A DNA stretch of 64,000 nt from Kordiimonadaceae bacterium UBA4441 (GCA_002390425.1 DGPL01000033.1:50081-114080); one strand, 5' to 3'; numbered from the stretch's first letter, positions 46,110 through 55,265 are shown. Notes: a model not told the origin generated them from the letters alone. A program made the numbers and translations.

Positions 46110-48848
46110 ATGTCAATTCGTATGTTGATCGACGCCTCCCACCAGGAAGAGACCCGTGTGGCCATCGTCGACGGAAACAAAGTGGAGGACTTCGATTATG
46201 AAAGTTCTGCCAGAAAACAACTTAAAGGTAGCATTTATCTAGCAAAAGTAACCCGTGTCGAACCTTCCCTGCAAGCCGCTTTTGTGGATTACGGGGGAAA
46301 TCGTCATGGTTTTCTTGCCTTTAGTGAAATTCACCCAGATTATTATCAGATACCCGTTGCTGACCGTGAAGCGCTTATTGCTGCAGAAGCAAAGGCAAAT
46401 GCTGATTTAATCGAAGAAGAAGCAACCGCAACCGGCGACCCCGATGCTAAAAAAGCAAAAAATGTCGGTAAAAAAGAAAAAGCTGAAACAAAAGAAGATT
46501 TAACTTCAGATAAAGAACATTCTGATGAAGAAAAACCTGAAGAGGTTGTTGAAGCGGAAGAAAACGAAGAAGAAAAACCAAAACCACGTCGTGGACGCAG
46601 AAGAAAAACAAAAGCGGAAGCAACAAAAGAAGACGTTATTGAATCTACTAAAGAAGAAGCTAACGGAAAAGAAACTTCTGAAACTGATGGTGAACAACCT
46701 TCTAATGATGATACTGCAGCAACACCTAATGAAGAAAAAGCATCAAACGATGATCAAGGTGAAAGCGAAGATAATAAAGAATTAGAGAATTCTGAAAGCA
46801 TATCTGAAAATTCCGAAGAGGAAGAAGAAGAAAGATTACGTATTAAAATGGCGAAAAGACTACGCTATAAATACAAAATTCAAGAAGTTATTAAAAAGAA
46901 CCAAATTATTCTTATCCAAGTTGTAAAAGAAGAGCGCGGCAATAAGGGTGCTGCATTAACCACTTATCTATCCCTTCCTGGTCGTTACTGTGTTCTTATG
47001 CCTAATACGCTTCATGGTGGCGGTGTAAGCCGTAAAATTGCCAACGTAAAGGACCGCAAAAAACTCAAAAATGTTCTTGCTAGTCTTAACCTTCCTAAAG
47101 GGCATGCTTGCATTATTAGAACGGCCGGTAGTGACCGCACAAAGGTCGAAATAAAACGCGATTATGATTACTTAAAGAGAATGTGGGAAGCTATTCGTGA
47201 GCATACCCTTAAATCAATTGCCCCAAGTTTAATCTATGAAGAAGGTAATTTGATTAAAAGGAGTATCCGAGATTTATACACCCGCGACATAAAAGAAATA
47301 TTAGTCGAAGGTAAAAGCGGTTTTGATACCGCCAAAGATTTCATGAGTATGCTCATGCCTTCGCATGCTAAAAAAATCCAACATTATGAAGACCCCATTC
47401 CTTTATTTCAGCGGTATCAAGTGGAAACCCATTTGGATTCAATGTATGGCCCCACCGCGCAACTCAAATCTGGTGGTTATATTGTTATTAACCCAACGGA
47501 AGCTCTCGTTTCCATTGATGTTAACTCTGGTCGTGCAACAAAAGAGCATAATATTGAAGAAACAGCCCTTAACACCAATCTTGAAGCTGCAGAGGAAATT
47601 GCAAGGCAATTAAAATTACGTGATATGGCAGGGCTGGTTGTTATAGATTTCATTGACATGGAAGAACAACGCAACAATCGCGCCGTTGAAAGAAAAATGA
47701 AGGCTGCCCTAAAAAATGATCGCGCACGTATCCAAGTTGGACGTATAAGTTCATTTGGACTTATGGAAATGTCTAGACAAAGACTGCGTACTGGTGTGCT
47801 TGAATCAAGTACAACGCAATGCCCGCACTGTGAAGGAAGTGGTTTGCTGCGTACAGTTGAATCACAAAGTCTTCATATCTTAAGAATTATCGAAGAAGAA
47901 GGTATTCGCGCAAGAAATTCTAAATTCACAGTTTACTTACCAACTCGAGTTGCCGTCTTTATTTTAAATAATAAGAGAGCTAATCTTTCAGAACTAGAGA
48001 CACAATATGATTTCTCAGTTTCTATTGCTATAGATGATGAATTAACTGCATCAGCATACAGAATGGAACGCTCAGGCAAACCTTCGAAAGCATCAAAAAA
48101 ACATAAAGATGCCCTTAAGCTAGGCAACGATATAAATAAACTTATCGACGTTACAGAAGAAGATGTATCACCAGATGAAGAAAAAGATGATCGTCCAAAG
48201 CGTCGACGCAGAAGACGTAGAAATCGTAATGATAGAAATCCAAAGTATCAGAAAGATCAAAAAGAGACTTCTGATGAAACGAATGAAACAGACGTAGAAG
48301 AAAATAAAAGCGAAGAAGAAAAACCCAAAAGAAGTCGCCGTCCCCGCCGCAATAGAAGGCGTTCTAATGACGATAACTATAATAATGGAAGTAAAACTCC
48401 TGAGGTCGCGGAACAAACTGATAATAATCAGACTTCTGGTGAAGATGTAAAAACAGAAGAAGAAAAACCTAAAAGAAAACCACGTCGTACGCGTAAAAAG
48501 GTGAGTGACGACAAAGATACAGAGGTTAAAACTGAAGAAGCGCCTTCTAGTGACGAAAAAGTAGAAGAAAAGCCAAAACGTCAAAGAAATACACGCAGGA
48601 CGACAAAGTCTACTAAAGGTGAAGCTTCTGAAGATACTTCTAAAGAAGTCAAACCCGCAAAAAAAGAAGCAGAAAAAGAAGAGAAACCTAAACCGAAGCG
48701 TGCTCCTCGTAAGCGCACATCAAAAAAAGAGCAAGCCACAACGAAGGAAGACAAGCCAAGCGAAGTTAAAAAAGAGGCAAAGGTAGAAGAAAAGGTTGTG
48801 GATGATAAGCCGAAGAAAAAAGGTTGGTGGTCGCGAACCATTGGATAA
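46110..48848 (+). CDS. rne: Ribonuclease E
   Basis: A 912-residue endoribonuclease and degradosome scaffold. The N terminus is MLIDASHQEETRVAIVDGNK. The S1 domain is split by a long acidic/basic insert (about residues 95-255), as in other alphaproteobacteria. The DNase I-like catalytic core has VSIDVNSGRATKEHNIEET and GLVVIDFIDMEEQRN with the two metal-binding Asp residues. The Zn-link CPHCEGSG follows. The C-terminal 230 residues are low-complexity with arginine-rich blocks and EEKPKR repeats, a disordered RNA- and protein-binding scaffold. The ATG at 46110 is chosen over 46095 because GGAG (46097-46100) precedes it by nine bases and it fits homologs. Confidence 0.96.
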   Translation: MSIRMLIDASHQEETRVAIVDGNKVEDFDYESSARKQLKGSIYLAKVTRVEPSLQAAFVDYGGNRHGFLAFSEIHPDYYQIPVADREALIAAEAKANADLIEEEATATGDPDAKKAKNVGKKEKAETKEDLTSDKEHSDEEKPEEVVEAEENEEEKPKPRRGRRRKTKAEATKEDVIESTKEEANGKETSETDGEQPSNDDTAATPNEEKASNDDQGESEDNKELENSESISENSEEEEEERLRIKMAKRLRYKYKIQEVIKKNQIILIQVVKEERGNKGAALTTYLSLPGRYCVLMPNTLHGGGVSRKIANVKDRKKLKNVLASLNLPKGHACIIRTAGSDRTKVEIKRDYDYLKRMWEAIREHTLKSIAPSLIYEEGNLIKRSIRDLYTRDIKEILVEGKSGFDTAKDFMSMLMPSHAKKIQHYEDPIPLFQRYQVETHLDSMYGPTAQLKSGGYIVINPTEALVSIDVNSGRATKEHNIEETALNTNLEAAEEIARQLKLRDMAGLVVIDFIDMEEQRNNRAVERKMKAALKNDRARIQVGRISSFGLMEMSRQRLRTGVLESSTTQCPHCEGSGLLRTVESQSLHILRIIEEEGIRARNSKFTVYLPTRVAVFILNNKRANLSELETQYDFSVSIAIDDELTASAYRMERSGKPSKASKKHKDALKLGNDINKLIDVTEEDVSPDEEKDDRPKRRRRRRRNRNDRNPKYQKDQKETSDETNETDVEENKSEEEKPKRSRRPRRNRRRSNDDNYNNGSKTPEVAEQTDNNQTSGEDVKTEEEKPKRKPRRTRKKVSDDKDTEVKTEEAPSSDEKVEEKPKRQRNTRRTTKSTKGEASEDTSKEVKPAKKEAEKEEKPKPKRAPRKRTSKKEQATTKEDKPSEVKKEAKVEEKVVDDKPKKKGWWSRTIG

Positions 48849-48869
48849 AATGCATAAATACTAAATTTA

Positions 48870-48901
48870 AAGCCTGAAATACTCTTTCAGGCTTTATTTT
48901 T
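48870..48901 (+). terminator. Intrinsic terminator after rne
   Basis: Perfect 10-bp stem AAGCCTGAAA/TTTCAGGCTT with a TACTC loop, followed by TATTTTT. It lies 21 bases after the rne stop codon. Confidence 0.92.
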
Positions 48902-49001
48902 GACATAATGACATTATATGACGGTTAATAGTAGGTTCACACGTACAAAGTAAATTGAACCATTAATTGACGAAACGATAACAGACAAATACACTAAAAA
49001 T

Positions 49002-50444
49002 ATGCGTATCAGACAGTTTAAAGACTTTTTATATCGATCCTTTATTGTGATTTTAATCACAAGTTTTACGCATGCCAATATTGCATCAGCGCAAGGACGC
49101 GGCATATCCATTTTGCGTGATGCCGAAATTGAGCAAATTATTCGTGATATAACCGAACCAATTTTTGAAGCTGCAGAGCTAGATAAAAATGCTGTCGCAA
49201 CCTATCTTCTGAACGATACCACAATTAATGCCTTCGTCATGGGCGGGCAAAATGTGTTCATAAATTCCGGGCTATTACTTAAAGCAGAAAACGTAAACCA
49301 AGTCATAGGCGTTGTAGCTCACGAAACGGGCCATATCACAGGTGGTCATTTATCAAGATTTAGTGAAGGCATGTCGCAGATGACATCCTATAGTTTAATG
49401 GGCATGCTTCTTGGTGTTGCCGCAATGGCCGCTGGTTCTGCGGATGCCGGCATGGCATTAATGATGGGCGGTCAACAAGTTGGCTACCGTTCATTCCTTA
49501 GATTTAGTCGCACACAAGAATCATCCGCTGACCAGGCCGCCTTAACTTTCCTTGAAAGAACGGGCCAATCAGGTAGAGGATTAATTGAATTTTTTGAAAT
49601 TTTAGGCGATCAAGAACTTGTGCCAGAAAAGTACCGTGATCCTTATGCAAGTACCCATCCATTTAACTCAACAAGAATTGAACGTATCAGAGACACTGTG
49701 CAAGAATCGCCTTTTTATGAAGCAGAGACAGATCCAGAATTAGAAGAAAAATTTCAACTTCTACAAGCAAAATTATTCGGGTATCTTAAACCACTGCATG
49801 CGACATTGGTAAGGTACCCCATACATGATAAAGGTCTTATTGCAAGATATGCACGTACATTCGGATATCAGCAGAGTAAAAAAATTGATGAGGCTATTAG
49901 AGAAATCAACGGACTAATTGAAGATTATCCTGAAAACCCATTTTTTTATGAAACCAAAGGACAAATTCTATTTGAAAATGGTGATGTTGAACAATCGATC
50001 GCACCTTATCAAAAAGCCGTAGAGTACTTACCGCATTCCCCCCTACTCAGGTTCTCGCTTGCGAATTCACTCATTAGTACAGAACAAGATAAATACCTAG
50101 ATAGTGCAATTGAAAACCTTGAAATTGCATTAGGTGATGACCCAAGAAATAGTTTTGGCTGGAGACAAGCATCAGTGGCTTATCATCGCTCAAATGATGA
50201 AGCAATGACACATTATGCAACAGCACAACATTTTTTACTTACTGGAAATCCCAGAGGTGCTATGATAAACGCTAAGAAAGCCACTGATCTTTTACCAAAA
50301 GATTCGCCGAAATGGATGAAAGCCCAGGATATTATGATGATCATGCAAGCAAATATGAGTGATCAGGCAAAAGAAGCTCAAGAAAAACGCAATGATCAAT
50401 CGCGTGAACAAAGAAGAAAAGAAAGAAACAGGAGTATTTTATGA
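49002..50444 (+). CDS. BepA-like M48 metalloprotease with TPR domain
   Basis: A 480-residue periplasmic protease/chaperone of the BepA (YfgC) type, which assists or removes outer-membrane proteins. A signal peptide ends near SAQG (residue about 32). The M48 domain has the zinc motif VVAHETGHITGGHLSR (HExxH) near residue 105 and the third ligand region ESSADQAALTFLE. The C-terminal half (about 260-450) carries TPR-like helices (IDEAIREINGLIEDYPENPFFYE begins one repeat). It overlaps the DsbA-like gene by 4 bases. Confidence 0.9.
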   Translation: MRIRQFKDFLYRSFIVILITSFTHANIASAQGRGISILRDAEIEQIIRDITEPIFEAAELDKNAVATYLLNDTTINAFVMGGQNVFINSGLLLKAENVNQVIGVVAHETGHITGGHLSRFSEGMSQMTSYSLMGMLLGVAAMAAGSADAGMALMMGGQQVGYRSFLRFSRTQESSADQAALTFLERTGQSGRGLIEFFEILGDQELVPEKYRDPYASTHPFNSTRIERIRDTVQESPFYEAETDPELEEKFQLLQAKLFGYLKPLHATLVRYPIHDKGLIARYARTFGYQQSKKIDEAIREINGLIEDYPENPFFYETKGQILFENGDVEQSIAPYQKAVEYLPHSPLLRFSLANSLISTEQDKYLDSAIENLEIALGDDPRNSFGWRQASVAYHRSNDEAMTHYATAQHFLLTGNPRGAMINAKKATDLLPKDSPKWMKAQDIMMIMQANMSDQAKEAQEKRNDQSREQRRKERNRSIL

Positions 50445-51187
50445 AAACCCTGAATTTATTAACCGTCGCCATTTTGATAGTTATTTCGGGAGGTATGTTC
50501 TTTATGATTGGTCAACAAGCTAATAATCAATCAAATGATGAAAATCTCAATCAAGACCAGGTTAATGCTTATATTAGAGAATATCTCTTAAGTAACCCGG
50601 AAATTATTCCTGAAGCGGTCGAAGTTCTTCGTTCACGACAAAATGCAAGTGCGTTAATGGAATCAGAAGAACTTCTTTATAACGACGGCTATAGTCATAT
50701 TGCAGGAAATGAAGAGGGTGATATCACTATTGTAGAATTTTATGACTACAATTGCGGTTATTGTAAACAAGTGCCAGAACATATTGCACAACTTATCGAA
50801 GAAGATAAAAACGTAAAAATTATATTCAAAGAATTACCGATTCTTGCCGAATCTTCACAATTTGCTTCTGTTGCTGCCATGGCATCCATGAAGCAGGGCA
50901 AATTTATGGATTTTCATAGCGCACTTATGAAAAATAAGCGTCAGCTTACAGAAGAACTTATTCTTCAGATTGCACGAGACAGCGGTGTTGATGAAACAAC
51001 ATTAATACAAGATATGGCTGATCCAGAAATTGAGACGAACTTGATGAAAAATAAATATCTTGTTCAAAACATTGGTATTTCTGGAACACCTGGATTTGTA
51101 ATTGGCACCCAAGTAATCCCAGGATATATTCCTTATGATAAACTAAAAGATATCGTTCGTGAAGAACGCGAAAAACAGAATACATAA
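50441..51187 (+). CDS. DsbA-family thiol-disulfide oxidoreductase
   Basis: A 248-residue exported thioredoxin-fold protein. An N-terminal hydrophobic signal or anchor (residues 5-23) is followed by a helical segment with YIREYLLSNPEII. The active site CGYC lies in VEFYDYNCGYCKQVPEHI near residue 104, and the cis-Pro loop is GISGTPGFVIG near 207. It resembles Com1/ScsC-like DsbA proteins with an oligomerising N-terminal extension. The redox direction (oxidase or isomerase) cannot be told from sequence. It is translationally coupled to the protease gene by a 4-base overlap. Confidence 0.92.
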   Translation: MKTLNLLTVAILIVISGGMFFMIGQQANNQSNDENLNQDQVNAYIREYLLSNPEIIPEAVEVLRSRQNASALMESEELLYNDGYSHIAGNEEGDITIVEFYDYNCGYCKQVPEHIAQLIEEDKNVKIIFKELPILAESSQFASVAAMASMKQGKFMDFHSALMKNKRQLTEELILQIARDSGVDETTLIQDMADPEIETNLMKNKYLVQNIGISGTPGFVIGTQVIPGYIPYDKLKDIVREEREKQNT

Positions 51188-51213
51188 ATTCTAATAAGAT
51201 TATAAAATAATCT

Positions 51214-51241
51214 AAAACCGGGCTTCACAGTCCGGTTTTTT
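51214..51241 (+). terminator. Intrinsic terminator upstream of trxB
   Basis: Stem AAAACCGG/CCGGTTTT with a 10-base loop and a T-run, 27 bases after the DsbA-like gene stop. It separates that operon from trxB. Confidence 0.88.
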
Positions 51242-51295
51242 CGTGTCATAAACGCCTTATAATTTTTGTATTTACTATTTTCGGAGCAATTATTT

Positions 51296-52243
51296 ATGTC
51301 TCAAGAACATAAAACAAAAGTCTTAATTATTGGATCAGGACCAGCGGGATATACGGCAGCAATCTATGCCGCACGTGCAAATTTAAAACCAATTATTGTA
51401 CAAGGTATGGAACCGGGTGGACAATTAACGATTACCACGGATGTTGAAAATTATCCCGGCTTTGCTGATCCTATTCAAGGACCTTGGTTAATGGAACAAA
51501 TGAAAGCTCAAGCTGAGAATGTTGATACAACAATCATTACAGATTTCATTACTGATGTAGATTTCTCAAAACGCCCCTTTGTATGTAAAGGAGATAGCGG
51601 TGACACTTATATTGGAGATACAGTTATTATTGCCACAGGTGCGCAGGCAAAATGGTTAGGTCTACCATCAGAAGAAGAATATCAAGGTAGAGGCGTTTCA
51701 GCTTGTGCTACGTGTGATGGTTTCTTCTATCGTGGTAAAGAATGTATTGTCGTTGGTGGCGGCAACACTGCCGTTGAAGAAGCTATTTTCCTAACGAATT
51801 TTGCATCTAAAGTAACACTCATTCATAGACGTGATGAATTAAGATCAGAAAAAATCTTGCAAGATAGGCTATTTGCTAATGAAAAGATCGAATGCGTATG
51901 GGATAGCCAGTTAGAAGAAATCGTTGGCGAAGAAGGTCCTATGGGCGGCGTAACGGGGGTCCGCATCAAGAATGTTAAAACTGATGAATTAAGTGAAATA
52001 TCTGCTCATGGTGTTTTCATAGCAATTGGCCACGCGCCATCAACCTCGCTTTTTGCCGGAAAAATTGATATAAATGAGCGCGGTTATATTAATACTGCCC
52101 CGGACAGTACAGCAACGGATGTACCAGGCGTTTATGCAGCAGGTGATGTAACCGACGAGACATACAGACAAGCAGTCACGGCCGCAGGAATGGGTTGTAT
52201 GGCAGCATTAGAAGCGGAAAAATTCATCGCTGAAAAAAAATAA
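51296..52243 (+). CDS. trxB: Thioredoxin-disulfide reductase
   Basis: A 315-residue FAD/NADPH enzyme that reduces thioredoxin. The FAD motif is VLIIGSGPAGYTAAIYAARA, the redox-active disulfide is CATC in GVSACATCDGFFYRGKE near residue 138, and the NADPH motif is IVVGGGNTAVEEAIFL. The C-terminal FAD motif is GVYAAGDVTDETYRQAVTAAG. I use ATG 51296, preceded by CGGAGC, and not an ATG ten codons upstream with no ribosome-binding site. The LysR gene follows 14 bases later, the trxB-lsrB order known from rhizobia. Confidence 0.97.
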   Translation: MSQEHKTKVLIIGSGPAGYTAAIYAARANLKPIIVQGMEPGGQLTITTDVENYPGFADPIQGPWLMEQMKAQAENVDTTIITDFITDVDFSKRPFVCKGDSGDTYIGDTVIIATGAQAKWLGLPSEEEYQGRGVSACATCDGFFYRGKECIVVGGGNTAVEEAIFLTNFASKVTLIHRRDELRSEKILQDRLFANEKIECVWDSQLEEIVGEEGPMGGVTGVRIKNVKTDELSEISAHGVFIAIGHAPSTSLFAGKIDINERGYINTAPDSTATDVPGVYAAGDVTDETYRQAVTAAGMGCMAALEAEKFIAEKK

Positions 52244-52257
52244 AATTTGGATATTTA

Positions 52258-53142
52258 ATGGATTGGGACAAGCTTAGGATATTTCATACAGTTGCCACCG
52301 CCGGCAGCTTTACGCATGCGGGTAAAACTTTGGGCCTAAGTCAATCCGCGGTTAGTCGCCAAATTAGAACTCTCGAGGAAAGTCTTCAAACGTCCCTTTT
52401 TAATCGCCATGCGCGCGGCTTAATATTAACGGACGAAGGGGAAACTTTATTTGAAACTACAAAAGATCTGGTTTCAAAAATTCATGTAACCGAACAACAA
52501 ATTCTTGAAGGTACTGAAAGCCCCAGAGGAAAGTTAAAAATCACCACGACAACCAGTTTCGGTTCCACATGGATGATGCATAATATTAAGAAATTCATTG
52601 ATAAATATCCGGAAATTGATGTTCAATTGCTTATTGGTGACGGTGATTATGATCTATTAACACGTCAAGCTGATGTGGCCATTCGTTTTCACCCATCAGA
52701 CCATCTTGATTTAATTCAACGGCAAATTGCCACTTTTCATTACCATCTTTATGCATCCCCAACTTATTTAAATGACTATGGTCGACCAAAAAGTGGTGAA
52801 GATTTAGACAATCATAAATTAATAACTTACGGCGATTTAAGTACAAGTCCGATACTTAATATTAATTGGGTTCTCGACTATTGCACCAAAGTAAAACGTA
52901 AACCTGTACTCGAAGTAAATAATATCTATGGTGTATTACAAGCTGTGAAATCTGGCATCGGAATTGGCTCCCTTCCCGATTATCTAGTGCAAGGATCGAC
53001 AAATATTGTCCCAATTCTTGAAGATCATCAAGGTCACGAATTCCCTGCATATTTCGTTTATACTCAAGAACTTAAAAACTCTAAACGTATTGCTGCATTT
53101 AAAGATTTTATTTTACACGAATTCAAGAAGACGGTTTTCTAA
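52258..53142 (+). CDS. LysR-type regulator, LsrB/VtlR-like
   Basis: A 294-residue LysR-type regulator. The N-terminal winged helix-turn-helix is MDWDKLRIFHTVATAGSFTH...LSQSAVSRQIRTLE, with FNRHARGLILTDEGE following. The C-terminal substrate-binding domain covers about residues 90-290. The start sequence and the position directly after trxB match LsrB of Sinorhizobium/Agrobacterium and VtlR of Brucella. In those species the regulator controls redox genes or AbcR small RNAs. An AbcR-like RNA is found immediately downstream here, which supports the assignment. Confidence 0.87.
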   Translation: MDWDKLRIFHTVATAGSFTHAGKTLGLSQSAVSRQIRTLEESLQTSLFNRHARGLILTDEGETLFETTKDLVSKIHVTEQQILEGTESPRGKLKITTTTSFGSTWMMHNIKKFIDKYPEIDVQLLIGDGDYDLLTRQADVAIRFHPSDHLDLIQRQIATFHYHLYASPTYLNDYGRPKSGEDLDNHKLITYGDLSTSPILNINWVLDYCTKVKRKPVLEVNNIYGVLQAVKSGIGIGSLPDYLVQGSTNIVPILEDHQGHEFPAYFVYTQELKNSKRIAAFKDFILHEFKKTVF

Positions 53143-53253
53143 TTATAAATTGAAGTTTAATTTAATAAAGAAAGAGATATGCATTTTTTGCATAGCTGCA
53201 ACGAGTTTTTCCCTAGTACTCATTCTTCAAACAATCATCTATAACTATACACA

Positions 53254-53287
53254 GATGTTGAGAAACATCGCTGAGTAATTCTTTAAT
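53254..53287 (+). promoter_or_regulatory. Putative promoter and operator of the AbcR-like RNA
   Basis: TTGAGA (53258-53263) and TTTAAT (53282-53287) are spaced by 18 bases and would start transcription near 53294. A perfect inverted repeat GATGTT/AACATC (53254-53259 and 53264-53269, 4-base gap) covers the -35 element and may be a regulator site, possibly for the neighbouring LysR protein. Motif-based inference. Confidence 0.5.
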
Positions 53288-53293
53288 TATTTC

Positions 53294-53416
53294 AGTATTG
53301 CGGTGGGCGTATCCTCCCCCTTTTCGACCACCGCCGTTTCATATTCTCCCCCAAGATATGAAACCTCCCTATATTTTGTGAACTTGCCGGGTACTTGTTA
53401 CCCGGCACTTTTTTTA
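53294..53416 (+). ncRNA. AbcR (alpha-r15)-like small RNA
   Basis: About 120 bases with three consecutive hairpins. Stem 1 (53300-53306/53328-53334, GCGGTGG/CCACCGC) has a 21-base loop containing CCTCCCCC. Stem 2 (53336-53344/53356-53364, GTTTCATAT/ATATGAAAC) has loop TCTCCCCCAAG. A linker with CCTCCC follows, then stem 3, an intrinsic terminator. Three exposed CUCCC motifs can pair with Shine-Dalgarno sequences. Length, three-hairpin plan, anti-SD motifs and position after trxB-lsrB all match the Hfq-dependent AbcR RNAs, which repress ABC-transporter mRNAs. Homology is inferred from these traits, not from alignment. Confidence 0.78.
53385..53415 (+). terminator. Intrinsic terminator of the AbcR-like RNA
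   Basis: A 9-bp stem TGCCGGGTA/TACCCGGCA with a 5-base loop CTTGT, then C and a run of seven T. It overlaps the last bases of the convergent HAD gene. Confidence 0.93.
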
Positions 53417-54058
53417 TGTGACATGCTCTAGTATCTGATGCATATCATGTATAACCAGTCCACCTGCTTTTTTTAGCTTCTCACAATTTCCACGTGAGCT
53501 ATATGCCATCACCTCCATACCCGCGGCGACGCCACCTTGAACACCTGGAACACTATCCTCAATGAGTAAACATTTTGCTGGTTCCACTTGCAATTGATCG
53601 GCAGCGAATAAAAATAAATCGGGGTATGGTTTTCCTCTTTTTACTTGTGATGAATTAAAAATATTTCCGTCAAAATATTTTTTTAAGTCCGTGATACCGA
53701 GGGTTAAATTCATTTTTTCAAAACTGCCGCTTGACGCTACACAAATTTGGATATCTGTTTCCTTAAGCGCAATAAGAACTTCTTCAACGCCATCGACGGC
53801 TTTTAATTCTTTTTCAAAAAGCGCAAAAGTTTTTATTTGTAATTGCTCAAGAAAATCGTCTGGTAATTTAGAGCAAAGCAACTCTTCAGATATAGAAACA
53901 ACGGCGTCCATCGAACGACCAACATACGTTTCGACGACTTGTTCTACAGTCATTTCAAGACCATGTTCCGCAAGCGCATCCCTTAATAATTGGTTCGCAA
54001 GCACCTCGCTATCAACAAGAACACCATCGCAATCGAAAATGATCAAATCAAATTGCAT
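53414..54058 (-). CDS. HAD-superfamily phosphatase (beta-phosphoglucomutase-like)
   Basis: A 214-residue HAD hydrolase of subfamily IA. Motif I is IIFDCDGVLVDSE with the nucleophile Asp near residue 8, motif II is VASSGS, the motif III Lys lies in the KRGKPYPDLF region, and motif IV is LLIEDSVPGVQGGVAAGM. The helical cap spans about residues 16-80. Likely substrates are small sugar phosphates (YniC or YieH-like), but specificity is unknown. It lies 5 bases after the aminotransferase gene, so the two are co-transcribed. Confidence 0.9.
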   Translation of the reverse strand: MQFDLIIFDCDGVLVDSEVLANQLLRDALAEHGLEMTVEQVVETYVGRSMDAVVSISEELLCSKLPDDFLEQLQIKTFALFEKELKAVDGVEEVLIALKETDIQICVASSGSFEKMNLTLGITDLKKYFDGNIFNSSQVKRGKPYPDLFLFAADQLQVEPAKCLLIEDSVPGVQGGVAAGMEVMAYSSRGNCEKLKKAGGLVIHDMHQILEHVT

Positions 54059-54062
54059 AGGA

Positions 54063-55265
54063 TTAGACTAATGCCTCGCATGCTTTCTTAATTCGGTTAC
54101 ATGCTTCGATTAACACATCATCAGATGTTGCATATGAAATTCTGAAATATGGAGAAAGCCCAAATGCTTCGCCGTGAACAACCGCAACACCAACACTTTC
54201 AAGTAAGTACGTTGAAACATCAAAATCACTTTTTAAAGTCTTTCCATCAGGTGTTTTCTTACCCATAAGTCCTTGGCAGCTCGGGTAGACATAAAAAGCA
54301 CCTTCGGGTGTTGGACATTCCAGACCTGGTACATCGTTAATCATTTTAACGACAAGATCACGTCTCGTTTTAAATGCTTCCGCACGTATTTTCAAATACC
54401 CTTGGTCGCCCGTTAATGCTGCAACCGATGCAGCCTGAGAAATTGAACAAGGATTGGATGTGCTTTGCGATTGTACTTTTCTCATGGCATTGATCAATTC
54501 AACTGGGCCACCGGCAAATCCAATACGCCATCCTGTCATGGCGTATGCTTTTGCCATTCCGTTCATGGTGAGTGTACGGTTTTTTAAACTTGGCTCGACC
54601 ATAACAGGTGTGATAAATTCAAAATCGTCATATACAATATGCTCATAGATATCATCAGCGAACACCCATACATGCGGATATTTAACCAATACATCCGTCA
54701 AATTTTTCATTTCAGATGCGGAATAAGCTGCACCCGTAGGATTGGATGGCGAATTAACCATTACCCATTTGGTTTTGTCCGTAATAGCCGCATCTAACTG
54801 ATCAGCTGTAATTTTAAAATTATTATCAATGCCAGCTTCAATAATTACGGGGGTTCCACCTGCTAACATCACCATATCAGGGTAAGAAACCCAGTATGGA
54901 GCCGGAATAATGACTTCATCTCCCGGATTTAAGGTGGCCATAAATGCATTATAAATTGTATGTTTACCGCCACTATTAACAGATATGTTTTCGCGTTTAT
55001 AATCAAGTCCATTATCGCGTTTAAACTTTTCAATTATCGCATCTTTTAATTCAGGGGTACCATCAACTATCGTATATTTGGTTTGCCCATCATTTATGGC
55101 TTTAATCGCTGCTTCTTTCACATAATCAATGGTATCAAAATCAGGTTCCCCTGCACCAAGCGCAATGATGTCTCGTCCCGCCGCTTTTAATTCCGCCGCT
55201 TTTGCACCAACTGCGATCGTCGGGGAAGGTTTAATTCGTCCTAATGTATCCGATATAAACGCCAT
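54063..55265 (-). CDS. aspC: Aspartate aminotransferase (class I, 1B type)
   Basis: A 400-residue PLP aminotransferase making aspartate/oxaloacetate from glutamate/2-oxoglutarate. It begins FISDTLGRIKPSPTIAV, then LGAGEPDFDT. The PLP-binding motifs are VNSPSNPTGAAYS, FADDIYEHIVYD and the Schiff-base Lys in MAKAYAMTGWRIGFAGG; the substrate-binding Arg is in YFRISYATS. I use the ATG at 55265, which has GGAT upstream and agrees with homologs, over an ATG four codons earlier. It is divergent from uvrB. Confidence 0.93.
   Translation of the reverse strand: MAFISDTLGRIKPSPTIAVGAKAAELKAAGRDIIALGAGEPDFDTIDYVKEAAIKAINDGQTKYTIVDGTPELKDAIIEKFKRDNGLDYKRENISVNSGGKHTIYNAFMATLNPGDEVIIPAPYWVSYPDMVMLAGGTPVIIEAGIDNNFKITADQLDAAITDKTKWVMVNSPSNPTGAAYSASEMKNLTDVLVKYPHVWVFADDIYEHIVYDDFEFITPVMVEPSLKNRTLTMNGMAKAYAMTGWRIGFAGGPVELINAMRKVQSQSTSNPCSISQAASVAALTGDQGYLKIRAEAFKTRRDLVVKMINDVPGLECPTPEGAFYVYPSCQGLMGKKTPDGKTLKSDFDVSTYLLESVGVAVVHGEAFGLSPYFRISYATSDDVLIEACNRIKKACEALV

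Noticed and set aside
45902..46201. A 99-codon frame overlapping the rne start
   Set aside because: No ribosome-binding site, no recognisable domain and out-of-phase overlap; kept only as a note within the rne leader.
48168..48841. Two long phenylalanine- and serine-rich frames on the minus strand
   Set aside because: They mirror the low-complexity Glu/Lys/Arg tail of RNase E and are artefacts of its codon bias.
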